A stretch of DNA of 64,000 nucleotides from Hyposmocoma kahamanoa (lineage: Eukaryota; Arthropoda; Insecta; Lepidoptera; Cosmopterigidae), in NCBI RefSeq assembly GCF_003589595.1, contig NW_020654684.1, forward strand, positions 3,244,641 to 3,308,640, given 5' to 3'. Position 1 is the stretch's first letter. Each line of letters begins with the position of its first letter. A program made the translations under genes and the position numbers. Under the pieces are notes generated by a model, which had not been told where the DNA came from, did no database searches, and worked only from the letters and a program-made list of their open reading frames with translations. Positions 22,986 to 34,437 of the stretch are shown in pieces.

Positions 22986-24188
22986 ATTATAATTACAAGT
23001 CAATACCAGATAACAAAAAAAAATCATACTAACCATACTTACGTTGACACATCATTGTAAAGTAATAAGAAAGATCTACTGTTCATCATTTGCTAATCAT
23101 TAACTTATTTACTTAAATATTAAAGCGACATAAAAATGAGTAAGTGTTAGGTGAGTTCCTAATCCTTTAAATATTCAGATCTTGAGTCAAAAATATTCAA
23201 ACCGGAGTTTTTCATAAACATCTCGCTGTAATGACAACACATTATTCCTAAGGGGTTATAAAAGGAAGTGTTATTCTTACACGTTCCCGAGCGAAATGTG
23301 TTGTTAGATAATCGGGGGTTACGCCTTGTGAAGTACCTATTTTCACTTAACAAAGTAAGGTGAATCAATCTCGCCATGAAGAACCTTATCCACATCTTAC
23401 ATCCAGAGAATGCCTCACTAACATTGGGTCCAACTTCCCTGAATAGCTGCTCGTTTTCGATGGCACTATGGTAGTAGTTTATCTCATCTCTCATCCGTCA
23501 TTCCACGGGATGACAATTGTGATAATTGCGATCAGTTGTTATTGTCAAGATACAAAATATACGAGTATGATTGACGTAAAGTGGAGAAAATATTATAGCT
23601 CCATGATACTGCTGTGTTGCTGTAACTTACTACAGACACCAGCACGTTTAACGGAACACTAGTAAAATATTCAAAATTTGCAGTGGTTTTTTTTAAAGTC
23701 TGGCCGGTTATTTTACCGGTAAATTTATTTTAGGTCTAATTTCAAAAAATAAAAATATTCGTCTGTTTGTGATTTTGCGTTCTGGCAAATGTCGTTAACT
23801 TAAGTAGAAAATTCTTATTATTATTACAATTTTATTTGAACTATGTCAAACTGTTACAGTTTTTAAATATCCAGCCGTTTCTGCATTGTCATAAAATGCC
23901 AAAAAACGTGTTTTATTTAATTTCGGGTTAAGCTGTACCAAGTCGATGTTAAAAGATATTAATTTAGTTGCCACTTTTTAGGTCTTATTTATTTAAATAT
24001 TAATGTTACTATTTCATATTCAGACTTTTTGTTTCGCTGAATGTAATAATAAATAAATCACATATTTGTGTTAATCTGTTTGTACACTACAAATTGTAAT
24101 ACATTTATTGTATACTCATTCAATAATATATTTATCTATTCATTGTAACAAAAATTAATAAATATAAAATTTAGAAAAGCGAACTTAC

Positions 24189-24424
24189 CTCAAAGTCGGC
24201 ATGTTTCAAGACGTCATCAGCTCGCATCCTGTTCAGAATGAACTCCGCTTCATTAGCAACGCGAACGATGTGATCCCTCATGGCATGAGAGAGCAGCCGC
24301 CCTTCGTTGATGAGCTCTATGAACGCCAACCCGGCGTGCTTTTGTAGCGAATTCTGCCACTCTTGGGAGCACAGCAGCATTACTAGTTCTACTACGGATG
24401 TACTCGATTTGAAGGTTTGAAGAC
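24189..24424 (-). CDS. rg: Neurobeachin exon 22 of window (DUF1088, [19 protein letters not shown])
   Basis: 236 bases: two bases for split codon 1611 (Gly), then 78 codons (to residue 1689), phase 0 end. The acceptor is gaattccag before GTCTTCAAACC and the donor is TTTGAG followed by gtaagttc. [40 protein letters not shown] and [20 protein letters not shown] are nearly identical to human NBEA. The most conserved exon of the window and the firmest evidence of frame in this region. Confidence 0.96.
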
Positions 24425-24584
24425 CTGGAATTCAATTTTGTTTTGTTAAGTTTAGATCAATTGTTTTGGGCTCCGGTATACTATGGAAAGTAAGTAAGGT
24501 ACATTGGCAACGAAAATATTACAATGAAAATATTAAATGCTGTTAGACTACGGTGTAATGGTAGTCTGTAAGTATACGATTTTT

Positions 24585-24830
24585 TTATAATACTTAGTGA
24601 GGGGACGAACAAGTCGTGTGCGTGGTGACAAGCAATACGCCTATCCATAATAGTTTTAGTGCCACTTAAAGTTTTAAATCGCAAAGATCTGAGGGGCACT
24701 GCCGCTGCGCCCATCACCTAGAGACATAAGTTGACAGTCCCATTTGCTTGTAATTTCACCAGCTGCCTGACCCTTCAAAACCGAAAACACAGGAATACTC
24801 ACAGCGGCAAAAAAAGGTAGGTAAGTAAGT
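24585..24830 (-). repeat. Repeat family P copy
   Basis: Blocks in the same order as at 3925: tgaggggacgaacaagtcgt, gccacttaaagttttaaatc, gcaaagatctgaggggcact, gagacataagttgacagtcc. Lies in intron 21, about 160 bases from exon 22. Confidence 0.65.
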
Positions 24831-25464
24831 AAACTAAAGAGAACATTAATCAATATTTTAGTTGAAGTTTAAGTAACCTTATGCAGTTTACTTCTGGCAA
24901 TGGCCGTTAGGAAAAATTTCTCAATGCCAATAGCTATTTAATTTGCAAGCTGATTAGAAATGAAAATGCATGTCCAGTTTGTATCACAACAAATAAGAGG
25001 TGACAAGTGTTTGAAGTTGACGTTGAATCTCTTTCATTGAGCATCACAGCCTATAACATTTTTTAAATATCACACAATAAACATTCCGACGTTGGCGCTG
25101 GGACATTTAATTAAAACCAGAGTTTGATATTATCAAAAAAGTACATTTTACATTCTAAGTAAAAATGAGAAACTAAATGTGAAAAAATGGCATAAACATA
25201 AGATAAGTCTTGTGTTTGTGATATTTTTTTGAGATTGACATTTGACAGATATGTCTCTGATGCGAAACGTAGGCCACGATATTGCTAGCAGTGCTTTTGT
25301 AGTCCCAATTAATTTTATAATTATCAAGATTGTTACCAAAGTTTATTGAACAAGATAATTATCAATGACAATGATCTCTACGAACCCTGATTGAAATTAA
25401 ACATTTATGTCTACGACAAAGCTCTTAAATAAACTACCATGCCAAGAACAAAATATACCTTTAC

Positions 25465-25666
25465 CCTCCATTAACAATTCCTGTCCGTGACTCCCGACCA
25501 GCGTCTTGGAAAGGAAGGGAGCGAAGTCGAGCATAATCTCCCGAAGCAAAGGACAGACGGGGCCAAGGGCCGTCTCCAGCTTGTGGGTGAGGGAGGCCTC
25601 TCGAGATACGCCGTCGGCCGACATCGATGCGTTCATGGCGCTGAGGCCGGCGAGGGTTTCGTTATC
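25465..25666 (-). CDS. rg: Neurobeachin exon 21 of window (DUF1088 start, GSHGQELL)
   Basis: 202 bases, 67 codons plus one base (residues 1544-1610, split 1611). The acceptor is aattacag before GATAACGAAAC. The chosen donor is GGAGG followed by gtaaag because it joins exon 22 as [19 protein letters not shown], colinear with human [20 protein letters not shown] second donor six bases further (AAAG followed by gtatat, left edge 25459) would add Gly-Lys in frame. The peptide [20 protein letters not shown], then [20 protein letters not shown], is strongly conserved (human VAPLLREIFVDFAPFLSRTL). Confidence 0.94.
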
Positions 25667-25744
25667 CTGTAATTCAACAATCAATGTTTTAGTATGACAT
25701 AAAAACAATCTGTATAAACAGTTCAAGGGTTAAATAATGGCGTA

Positions 25745-26345
25745 TTTAAATAGCTATGTGACGGTGTGACCTCCTTACACCGTCATCTCGCCTTTTTGTA
25801 TCGCCTCTGTCCGCTTGTATCGTATCATTTTTTTTATTTTACATGTATTTAAATTTTAAATTTGAATTGTTCCACCTTCCTTCACTTTCTCATGTTGTTT
25901 TCGTACCATGGTCACTCCCAGCTCGACCGCCACAACAGTCGGAGCTATTCCAAATTCCATCGCGTATAATCGCTAATTTTGGTTCTTTACTACGTTTATA
26001 ATCATGAAATAAGCTAAATCATGTGTAACAATTTATAACAGTATACAGCCTTCATGTACATATATCTGTAATTCAGTTACTCGGCCCACTTAGGGGTAAG
26101 AGCCTTTATTAAAGTGTAGGGAGTGTTTTTTACAGTTGTACCTGTTTTTTTACATTTAGCTTTATATTGTTTCAGCCCTTTCTTTTAACTTTCGTTCTTT
26201 AATAAATTTTGTGAGTCGGAAGTTTCCCGTTTCATTGCCGTGAACCTGTTCACGGCTAGTTAGCTGTTAGGGTCCCTGTTCGGGCGCCAGTGAGAGGGTT
26301 GTAACCCTTGTTAAACATCGTGACATTCAATTAACTTAAAAACTA
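25745..26345 (+). repeat. Possible solo LTR or LTR fragment in intron 20
   Basis: It begins tgtgacggtgtgacctcctt and contains an aataaa-like signal at about 26200, followed by cgtgaacctgttcacggcta and tgttcgggcgccagtgagag, a stretch resembling the LTR end and primer-site context of some gypsy-type elements; ends near catcgtgaca. No second LTR and no matching target duplication, so the boundaries are guesses. Confidence 0.3.
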
Positions 26346-26443
26346 AGTTAGTTTCCCAAGGACATCGAACCAGAATCGTCTCAACATGTCGGGAGCACAT
26401 AACTGGTGGGACACAGGAAAATCAGTAAATGTAAATAACTCAC

Positions 26444-26541
26444 CGGGTGTAAGTGCCTCTGCGCAGCCTGCAGACTCCTCTGTCTCTGTTGGATGTGGTG
26501 ATGCGACTCTGACCCTCGCATGTGGATCTGTTTGTCGATAT
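26444..26541 (-). CDS. rg: Neurobeachin exon 20 of window (Gln/His-rich helix)
   Basis: 98 bases: two bases for split codon 1511 (Asp), then 32 codons (to residue 1543), phase 0 end. The acceptor is attttcag before ATATCGACAAA and the donor is CACCCG followed by gtgagt. The peptide IDKQIHMRGSESHHHIQQRQ and then RSLQAAQRHLHP looks like a basic, Gln/His-rich helix. An antisense open frame begins at 26386 and runs through this exon; it is taken as chance. Confidence 0.82.
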
Positions 26542-26737
26542 CTGAAAATGCATTTTTTTAATTTAGTTTCGCGATATTTTTTTTACTGCACACATTAATA
26601 TGCACTAAGTCGAAATTCTAATCAAATTTCCTCGTAGAAAGTTATACACATATTTTCCGCTGAACAATTGTACAAACGCGTCCAGCCGTGGCGACTTCAA
26701 CTAAAAAGAAGTTCGGAATGACACAGCGTGGACATAC

Positions 26738-26843
26738 CTTCATGGATGTTTCCCTCGTGGTCCCTCCGGCCCGTGATAGTGGCAGGGCCTCTCTCTCCCT
26801 CCTCGTTCAAATTCACGTCCGTCCACGACTCGTCGTTGCTCAC
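26738..26843 (-). CDS. rg: Neurobeachin exon 19 of window (SWTDVNLNEEGERGP)
   Basis: 106 bases, 35 codons plus one base (residues 1476-1510, split 1511). The acceptor is accttacag before GTGAGCAACG and the donor is CATGAAG followed by gtatgtcc. The peptide VSNDESWTDVNLNEEGERGP, then ATITGRRDHEGNIHE, is moderately acidic. It shares a phase-1 junction with exon 20 that makes a Glu-Asp boundary. Supported by splice signals and frame rather than by homology. Confidence 0.83.
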
Positions 26844-27251
26844 CTGTAAGGTTCACAAATTATCAAACTCACAACTTCGAAAATGCAACGAATCAAAGAT
26901 TACTTATTATTGTCAGCCGAAAGATTCTTTCCCATATGTATTGCAGACCTGACTTGTTCTTGTTAGCTCTGTGACTGTGACAATGTAAACTCATAGTATA
27001 GGCCTTCTCTATAATACACCGAAGTATACCCGGTCCTGCGCCTCCTGTATTTTTTGGTTTGCGACGATTTCAACTGTACGCTGAGTCTTCAATCCCGTAG
27101 TGCACTTTAAGGTACTCAAGTATGAATTTAACTTTTCCAGGTATATCAACAACAGGTTGAATTATTAGAGAAATAAATATAGTACTTATTTCAGTTTTAT
27201 AAGGTCCTTAATCTTATAGCACGAAGTAATTGTGTAAAAAAAAACACTTAC

Positions 27252-27362
27252 AGGATGTTTATTATCATCGAGAGCGATTTCGCTGGAAGTTTCAGGGTCA
27301 TTGTTTGTCGTCTCCGTCGAATTCAGGTGGAACGAGCCGGCGTCTTCTATCGAGTCCACACT
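27252..27362 (-). CDS. rg: Neurobeachin exon 18 of window (DSIEDAGSFHL linker)
   Basis: 111 bases, 37 codons, phase 0 to 0 (residues 1439-1475). The acceptor is aattgacag before AGTGTGGACT and the donor is CATCCT followed by gtaagtg. The peptide SVDSIEDAGSFHLNSTETTN and then NDPETSSEIALDDNKHP is acidic and Ser/Thr-rich. No strong family motif is visible; the call depends on strong borders and agreement of phase with exons 17 and 19. Confidence 0.8.
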
Positions 27363-27719
27363 CTGTCAATTAATGTGTAATGTATATTTTAAAAACAAAA
27401 AATGTTGACATATTCGTTTTACATCAGTGAAAAAAGAACAACACTATTCACTATTGTCATTGTTACGAAGGAATTTGAACGTTTTGAATAAGGTCTATAA
27501 AACATTTTGAAATAAAATTTTTAAATGTACGGGAACTAATTTCAATATGGCGGCAATGCATAAACTGTAATACTTTGCATTAATGCAAACAAAATCGCCT
27601 GAAGTGACCAGTTTCTTGTATATAATAATAATAATAGTAAGACAATGAAAAAAGTTGAACTGTAGTTCCCACGTGGGCCCAATACGGATTGCAAACTTCA
27701 CACATATAATTAAATTATT

Positions 27720-27897
27720 TTGCAGCTGTGTGTAGGTTTCCTCGCGATGTTTTCTTGCACTGAACCCGCTCATGGCAAATTTGAAATTAAATTTCGCAAA
27801 TAAATTCCGAAAACTCAGTGGTGCAAACACGGATTCGAACTCTCAACCCTCTCTTTGAGAGGCGGTAGGTCAAACCGTTAGGCTACCACGGCTGTTA
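27720..27897 (-). repeat. SINE family T copy
   Basis: aggtttcctcgcgatgtttt, cggattcgaactctcaaccc, ctctttgagaggcggtaggt and caaaccgttaggctaccacg match the unit at 22865-22985 in the same order. Head with a B-box-like gaattcga complement; in intron 17. Confidence 0.65.
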
Positions 27898-28078
27898 GCC
27901 AACAAATTATTATAGTAAAATTAAATTAAAGTTCAATAATAAGAACTGATTGGTGAAAGTAAAGGAAGGTTTATTTATTGCCTACTTACGGGTGGTTCCT
28001 GTTTTATGATGTACAGACAAGACAGATATATACGAGAACTTCTGCTACACAGAACCAATTATTTTTAATACTCCATAA

Positions 28079-28280
28079 GGCTGGTCATAGATTGACTGCT
28101 TGTTCGCAGGTAATGCGTGTAGTCGCAATCAACTTCATGCAGTCGAGACCACGACTGTATGAAGCTCATAACGATTCCACGCATTAACTGCATGCAGTTG
28201 AAACAGAGTTCATGCAGCCGAGATCGACTGCATGCCTTCACGCATTAACTGCAAACATGGAGTCAATCTGTTAGCAAGCC
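28079..28280. mobile_element. Small palindromic MITE with about 42-base inverted ends
   Basis: 202 bases. The left end ggctggtcatagattgactg then cttgttcgcaggtaatgcgt is mirrored by the right end, whose complement reads ggcttgctaacagattgact then ccatgtttgcagttaatgcg. The interior repeats catgcag/ctgcatg and acgcattaactgca motifs. The flanks taa and tat might be a decayed 3-base target site as in PIF/Harbinger elements, but this is uncertain. It lies in intron 17. Confidence 0.7.
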
Positions 28281-28872
28281 TATCTTGGAAAATAGGCGAT
28301 TTTATAATGTATCAGACTCATAAAGGAATGATGCGTCGCCGCCACTAGAAATTATTAATCTATACTTACACTTTATATATATATCAAAACAGCAGTGATG
28401 AGCTAGGCTCCACAGTGAAAAATTCAAAACCTTTTACTAAGAACTTTAATATTGAATTTAAACTTAATATTAATAAACTTATTCGTTATACCGTTGTTTA
28501 TAATTAAATCTTACCTGTTACGTAACCTTTTTTCGTAAACTCAAACAGAAAACCATTTCTTCAAAATTAAAATCGTTATTCTAAAATAATAATATAAAGA
28601 GTGAAATATCTAATAGGTGAAAGTGAAATAAGGTGTCATGCAAACACACAAGGTGGGGTGAAAATCAAGCCAAGCACACAAAATGCATTATTATTATATT
28701 AGTGTGTAGAAGTGCTCCATGTTCTTCAACATCACAAGCAAACTCTCATATAATTTTGTGTCCGTGAGTATTCATTTAAATTCTCATTGTCTATACAATA
28801 TTGTTACAATTTTGATAAATACAATTTTATTCACTCAGTACTCAAACATGTGTTAAAAATAATCTTGATTTT

Positions 28873-29125
28873 TAACCGACTCCAAAAAAAGGAGGAGGTT
28901 CCCAATTCGACTGTTTTTTTTGCTGTATCTTACGCGACAACAACAACATTAAAATTTGCGAATCGATTTCGGATAATCGTTTTTGTTGGAAAAAGCGTAC
29001 TTCAGTAGTAACCTTTAAGGGTGGCAAATTAGGGAGATCAATCCGGTTTATTGCACTTTACCCACTTCCGTGAACCGATTTCAAAAAAACTTGGCAAATA
29101 GATGTAATACCTCAAACTTTTGATG
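28873..29125 (+). repeat. GGAGGAGG-type dispersed repeat, partial
   Basis: taaccgactccaaaaaaagg then aggaggttcccaattcgact, and later caatccggtttattgcactt, ttggcaaatagatgtaatac. The last block matches the part near 2385-2450 in reverse orientation, showing that both belong to one family. Confidence 0.55.
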
Positions 29126-29394
29126 TTGTTAGGTTAGTAGTTAAATATTTTTGTCAGTTTTTCCTTATTTTATGAATACAAATGACTTTTGATATACGTA
29201 CAAAATTTAAGTTCTGGGCCTTTGTCTGGGCCTTTGTTTGATGACGATTACAGAATATGTAGGGAGTAACCACATTTATTCACAGGCAATCGCATAAAGC
29301 CGGCTAGAAAAAGCTATATCTCCATGTAATATTGTGCGTTTCATATTGGCGGCCGATAGCACATTACCGACTTCCGGTTTCGAGTAGTAAAGTT

Positions 29395-29545
29395 GTTGGT
29401 CAAATTACAAGCACATGGGACTTGTCAACTATGTCTCTGCGTGTCAGGCGCAGTGGCAGTATCCCTCAGATGTTTGTGATTTAAAGCCTTGAGTGGTACT
29501 GCAACTGTTATACTCAGGCGTGTCGCTTAAGAGTTGATACTACCC
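29395..29545 (+). repeat. Repeat family P fragment
   Basis: ttacaagcacatgggacttg, tgtctctgcgtgtcaggcgc, agtggcagtatccctcagat and actcaggcgtgtcgctta are the 3' half of the family unit. In intron 17. Confidence 0.6.
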
Positions 29546-30149
29546 CATGTCGAATTAAAATTGTTCCATACTAATACGGTTCGTTTTGCTTTAGGATTCG
29601 GCAGGGACACCGGCTTTATGTCAGAACGAAAATAAAAAATCATTGGTGTGTTTTTTTTTCACACCGTATAGTAATTAGGGTATATCCTCAATTGTACTAT
29701 ATATTTTAACCAAAGTGATTTTTATTCATCACTTTCACTGTTATGCGGAACCAACCAAAGCCATTTGAAGTTATATAGACTCTTAATACCATGCGTAGTT
29801 AAAAGAAAGTGAAAAGCGAATAACTTCTTTCGCTCTTATTTCAAGCTAAGCTTATTATAAGGCTTATTCTGACCGGTTCAAGTCGATTCAGCGTTAATAA
29901 GCGTTGTGAGTCCCTAATATAGAGGTTGTGATACATATCGTGCTCTAAGTGATGTCTTACTTGATACGTTTTCAATACCTGACTTAGTTGTATATTACGA
30001 CCGACGTAAGAGACAAATCACAAATAAACAATAAGTGTTGTATTCCAAATTAAAATGCATAAAGATTGCTATTAGACTTTTGTTTAACGCTTTGTAATGC
30101 CAAAATTACTTTCAACTAATTGCATTTGTTGTAATTATTTTATCAAAAA

Positions 30150-30500
30150 TCGAAACACTAAGAAAAATTCATTCGATCCGGGTGGATTCGAACCAGCTCC
30201 CTCGGGCAATCCGTGCTAAATGCTCTGCCAATTAAGTCACGGAACGAACCAGCAGGCCTTAGGAATTTGTCTATGTGTTTGTTGCAGATCTTGTTTTTGG
30301 TTTTAAACAACTTTTTAGCCGTAGCGCCGTCTATGAGAAATTAATTTCTTCACTCCTTTACAGCTACCATCGCTGACTAGAGATGTCGCTTTAATAATTT
30401 TATTGAATGTCACGATGTTTTACTACCAATATATTCAATTTTTTTCTGTGAAATTACTCCACTTGTCTGTTATAATTATGAATTGTATTTAATTATAAAA
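30150..30500 (-). repeat. SINE family D copy
   Basis: Minus strand: ggagtaatttcacagaaaaa, gcgacatctctagtcagcga, cggcgctacggctaaaaagt, then the tRNA-like head ggttcgttccgtgacttaat, B-box ggttcgaatccaccc, and tail. Same order as the copy at 21780-22190, about 80% similar by eye. Confidence 0.7.
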
Positions 30501-31693
30501 TATATCCTATTAGAACCGTGCGCTAAGTGCTCTACAAATATACGGCATGATGTTACGTATACTTACATATTTTTATAATCAGTGAGTGTAGCGTAAACTT
30601 GCTAGTGTTTTAACATCTGTATTTGTATATTACACTTTGAGTGTAGTGACAAGCTTGTGTTTGCGCACGTACTGGCTGGTTCTTGAGAACTAAGAATAGT
30701 ATGTTTAGTAATAATTCATAGTTTAGATATTTTTTCTTCTGTCCATTAACATATTACGTTGTATATATGTTTTCTCATGAGAGTGTAATTCTTGTTGAGA
30801 AATAAATAAAATTATTTGTATTTATTTTAATCCCGCAGACGTTATTATTTATATTTATTAAAAGCACTTAGTCCAAAATGGTTATTCTGCAATTTGTCCA
30901 ATCGTCATTTACAAAACTTACAACAGCAATACAATTTCATAGCAGAATGATTTAGTAAACGTATTTTGTGATTTTAGAGCAAACTGACAACCTTTAGACA
31001 TGACAAGACCTTATTAAAAAAATAACTATTACTAACCGTACCAGGCTCTCATATCCAACCAGTAGTACACACTAAAACTCGTGTTGAACCATAATAAGTA
31101 CAAACCAAATTGACCACCGACACCGTTATCTCAGAAACTTTGGACCTTGCGGTTGGAGGCTTATGAAAGGACAATAACATTCATTTAGTCAGGAATTTAT
31201 ACTTTAACACCAAGAAGGAAAGATTCACGTTTTTAAAGTTTATATTCACTTTAGCGGGATCTCCGGGGATAAAATAAATCAAAGAGAATAATAGGAAAGT
31301 TGAAATAACAAATATGAACTTAACATATGTCGAAACCCGTTTTAAATTAAATAAGTACTAAACGTCGACTTGTCACCGATCTGGGTTACGAAAAACACAA
31401 TGCGTTTTTACGATAAATGAAAATATACTTTTATAGCTTAACTGCCACGAGTTTTCCCACCTTTTGGTCTATGAGGCATGAGAAAGTGCACACAAATGCA
31501 CACTCACGTGCGTTTCTCTCTCGTATGTCAAAAACCATAACTAAGGCAGGCGGTCTAGCGATAAAAATAGGAGATCCGACTAGAGCGAAAAAGAGAGTAG
31601 AATCCACAGATCAAAAGGACCTAAGACCACCAAAGGGAGAGTCTAATAGAGACAGAACTCCAACCTAAATCCACCGTAAGATCCGAAACTTAC

Positions 31694-31852
31694 CTTTGTT
31701 TTCGGTTTTATTCGAAGACTCGACTTGAATAATGGTTCTTCCTTTTCCGATGCAGGGGAAGGCTCAGGTTTGCATGTCTCTGATGTCTTTGGTTTTTCTC
31801 CAGGCTTCACTTCGTCTGTAGTGGTTTCTATCTTGGCGATATCTTCGCTCGC
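31694..31852 (-). CDS. rg: Neurobeachin exon 17 of window (Lys/Glu/Pro-rich linker)
   Basis: 159 bases, 53 codons, phase 0 to 0 (residues 1386-1438), if the acceptor is ggagcag before GCGAGCG. An alternative acceptor six bases earlier (caaaag, right edge 31858) would add Glu-Gln in frame. The donor is ACAAAG followed by gtaagt. The peptide ASEDIAKIETTTDEVKPGEK, then PKTSETCKPEPSPASEKEE and PLFKSSLRIKPKTK, is charged and disordered, as expected of the neurobeachin linker before DUF1088. Homology is not decisive here; splice sites and phase support it. Confidence 0.78.
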
Positions 31853-32719
31853 CTGCTCCTTTTGGATTTTAGCGATGAGCAAAACAAAAACGAATGTAAC
31901 AAAGCGTCATCATCACGACACTGGCTATACATAGACCCGTTAGCAGATGGCAGACATCAGGCTTTATGCAGGTATGATAATTGTTTACCAATTTCTGTCA
32001 CACGGCATCTATTCCTTGTCGTAATGAACGGAACGGAAGCCGGGCATTGAAGTAACCTAAGTTTACATACAATTTCGTAGTCATATCACTGTACGCCTGG
32101 TCTTTATCATCGACAGAAAATCAGTCAACAATTATTTGTTCGTAGTCTGCGATCTACCCTAAAACAATTTGTTAAAACGGCAAATCAACTTCGCTCAACA
32201 TAAATTAATGGGATCAACATAAAAACGTTATACAATTTTGTTGCCAAATACCATGCTAAAAAGCTACAATCGGTTTCACTATTCTATTTATAATGGTCGT
32301 GGCACTAAGCTACTTTAAATGATTTGAACACTGTACCAAATATCAGCATACTGTAAATACATGCTAAAAACTTCGATAATTTCAATATGATATATTTTAT
32401 TTCTTTGGAGTTAAAACAAAATATTTCTTTTAGGGAATATCTATAAAGTTTTCAGCTACAATGATCGTCAATTGGAGAAAGAAAAATGCTTATATACCAG
32501 TGATTTTAATTCAGTCACTACAAAATCATTTCACGTATTTTTCGATGGACAACATTAACGATTACGATTGCCAAATGTCATCTCCTATCTAAAGCGTCAT
32601 AAAATCCACAAAATATATAATTAAAAACATTACAAAAGTATCAAAAATTCAGTACCAAATCACATGCGTCTATTAGAATACGAAATTTAATATTTGTATT
32701 AACTTTGTTTTGAACTTAC

Positions 32720-32808
32720 CTTCATGGATGGCGAGTCTAGTTCGTTCATCGTAGAATTATTTTCATCAACTACAATCATCGCGTATTCGACGTCGTCGCC
32801 ATTGTGAT
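32720..32808 (-). CDS. rg: Neurobeachin exon 16 of window (variable linker)
   Basis: 89 bases: two bases for split codon 1356 (Asp), then 29 codons (to residue 1385), phase 0 end. The acceptor is ttctccag before ATCACAATGG and the donor is ATGAAG followed by gtaagttc. The peptide HNGDDVEYAMIVVDENNSTM and then NELDSPSMK is acidic. This linker is poorly conserved, so the call rests on clean splice sites, phase compatibility on both sides and an open frame rather than on homology. Confidence 0.8.
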
Positions 32809-34257
32809 CTGGAGAACATAAAATTAATGTAAAGCTAAAATATGTTGTTGTCACTTTAGTGTGATTACAACATTGATTAAGCTTGCTTAATAAAGCATTT
32901 ATTGAGGTTCGAGAAACATTTCTACACTATAATGTGATTATAAATCTATTTAATTTGGAATTCTGTACAGTACTAATTTATAGTTTACTAATGTAGTTAA
33001 GACTAAAGTAAAATATTCTCTAAGGGTTGTTCCGTACTATGTTGGCCAAAATCAAGACCTTGGAAGCGTAGTCTAGACGTCACGCATTAATTTTAGTTCG
33101 TGTCGGTAATCGCTTATGTGGAACGTATTCTCGACTGTAGGGTTTGGCCTTGGCGTACGTAATGCGTAACCGACACAAAAATAACAAAAAAAATTATTGT
33201 ACAGAATCGTTGTGTATGGATTAGATTCGATCAGAAAGCTTGAAAAAATATCGTAGTATCTTTTTCAATTCTGGTTAAGATATTTTTTATATCGATTTCT
33301 GACCGATGTACACATTTTTGTTTATTTTATAGACATGCTCTTCGAAATTAAATGATATTCATTCTATGTTTAAGATGACGCAAATCATATGAAAATTTAA
33401 CTGAAATAAAGCGGTGCCTTAGCTGTGCGGAAACACTGTCTTGTCTAACTGGATTCGAAAGCTCTTCATCTCTTTTCAAATACTTGTTCTATTTGACTTA
33501 CAAAACACAAATATTGGGAGTGCGTTTATAAATCAATAATTTAACGACAGGCTAATACAAATTTGCGATTGCCTGCGATTGCGTACACACATCCAATCAG
33601 AAAACGAAAGAATAAATTAGTTTGACAATCCCCAAACAAAAGAACAACTTGTAACAATCTTTGTCGCGTCCACTTCATCGTCCATACCTTGTTAAGTAGA
33701 AAATGCATGCAGCATGGAGAGTGTGTGTACACATTTTCTATGCAGTTAGACAAAACAAAGAGCGCGAACATTGACCACATCTAGTATATAGGGCGTTCGC
33801 ATCATGTACCTACGTTTAGCATGTATTTGTACAGGAGAGTAACTCTAAAAGCATGCAAGCGATTTAGCACAAATTTAACAACCATGTTGTTACTCTGCTG
33901 TACAAATTTTAACGTTAACTTCAATCTAACTTCAGCTAATTTGGTTAGGTTCATTTTAACAATATTGATTTAGAATTTTGTATGTATAAATCGAAATGAG
34001 GTAGAGTAATTCCACTCAAATAAGTACAGGCTTTACTTATGGCAAATGAAATAAATAGAGTACTTTCGTTAAAGTTGGTCAAGTTGCCAGTTGATTTATT
34101 AAAACCTACTATAACGAATAAACTTGATAAAGAACTTTTGATAGTACCTTCTCAGTTAAGTTTTCCATGTATAACTTCGGTGTTAAATACATATACAATT
34201 CGCCTACAGGCAACCATAAATGATGCGAACGCCATGTAGTAAGTTTACGCGCGTTAC

Positions 34258-34437
34258 CTGCGTGCGCGCGGTGGTAGTTAGGCAGGCGTGCGTTATTGTT
34301 GTTGTGTTGCGCACAGTCGAGCTTGCAGTGGGGGTGGGGGTGGGGGTGAGCATGGTGACGATGCGCATGGGGATGCCCACCGGGTAAGAACTGAGGATAC
34401 ACATGGTGAGACCACTGGGGGAACAGCGGTCGAGATC
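34258..34437 (-). CDS. rg: Candidate in-frame His/Pro-rich cassette exon in the intron after exon 15
   Basis: Exactly 180 bases, phase 1 to 1, so inclusion adds 60 residues without changing frame. The donor is CACGCAG followed by gtaacg (good) and the acceptor is gaagttag before GATCTCG (weak pyrimidine tract). The peptide is low-complexity: HPHAHRHHAHPHPHPHCKL, then CAQHNNNNARLPNYHRAHA. It would prolong the His-rich end of exon 15. Against it: the GC-rich patch is open in three frames, so openness proves little, and I know of no homologue for this stretch. It could be a real species-specific alternative exon or only a simple-repeat patch. Confidence 0.4.

Noticed and set aside
26386..26598. 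Plus-strand frame starting MSGAHNWWDTGK
   Set aside because: Runs antisense through exon 20, has no family motif and no supporting signals.
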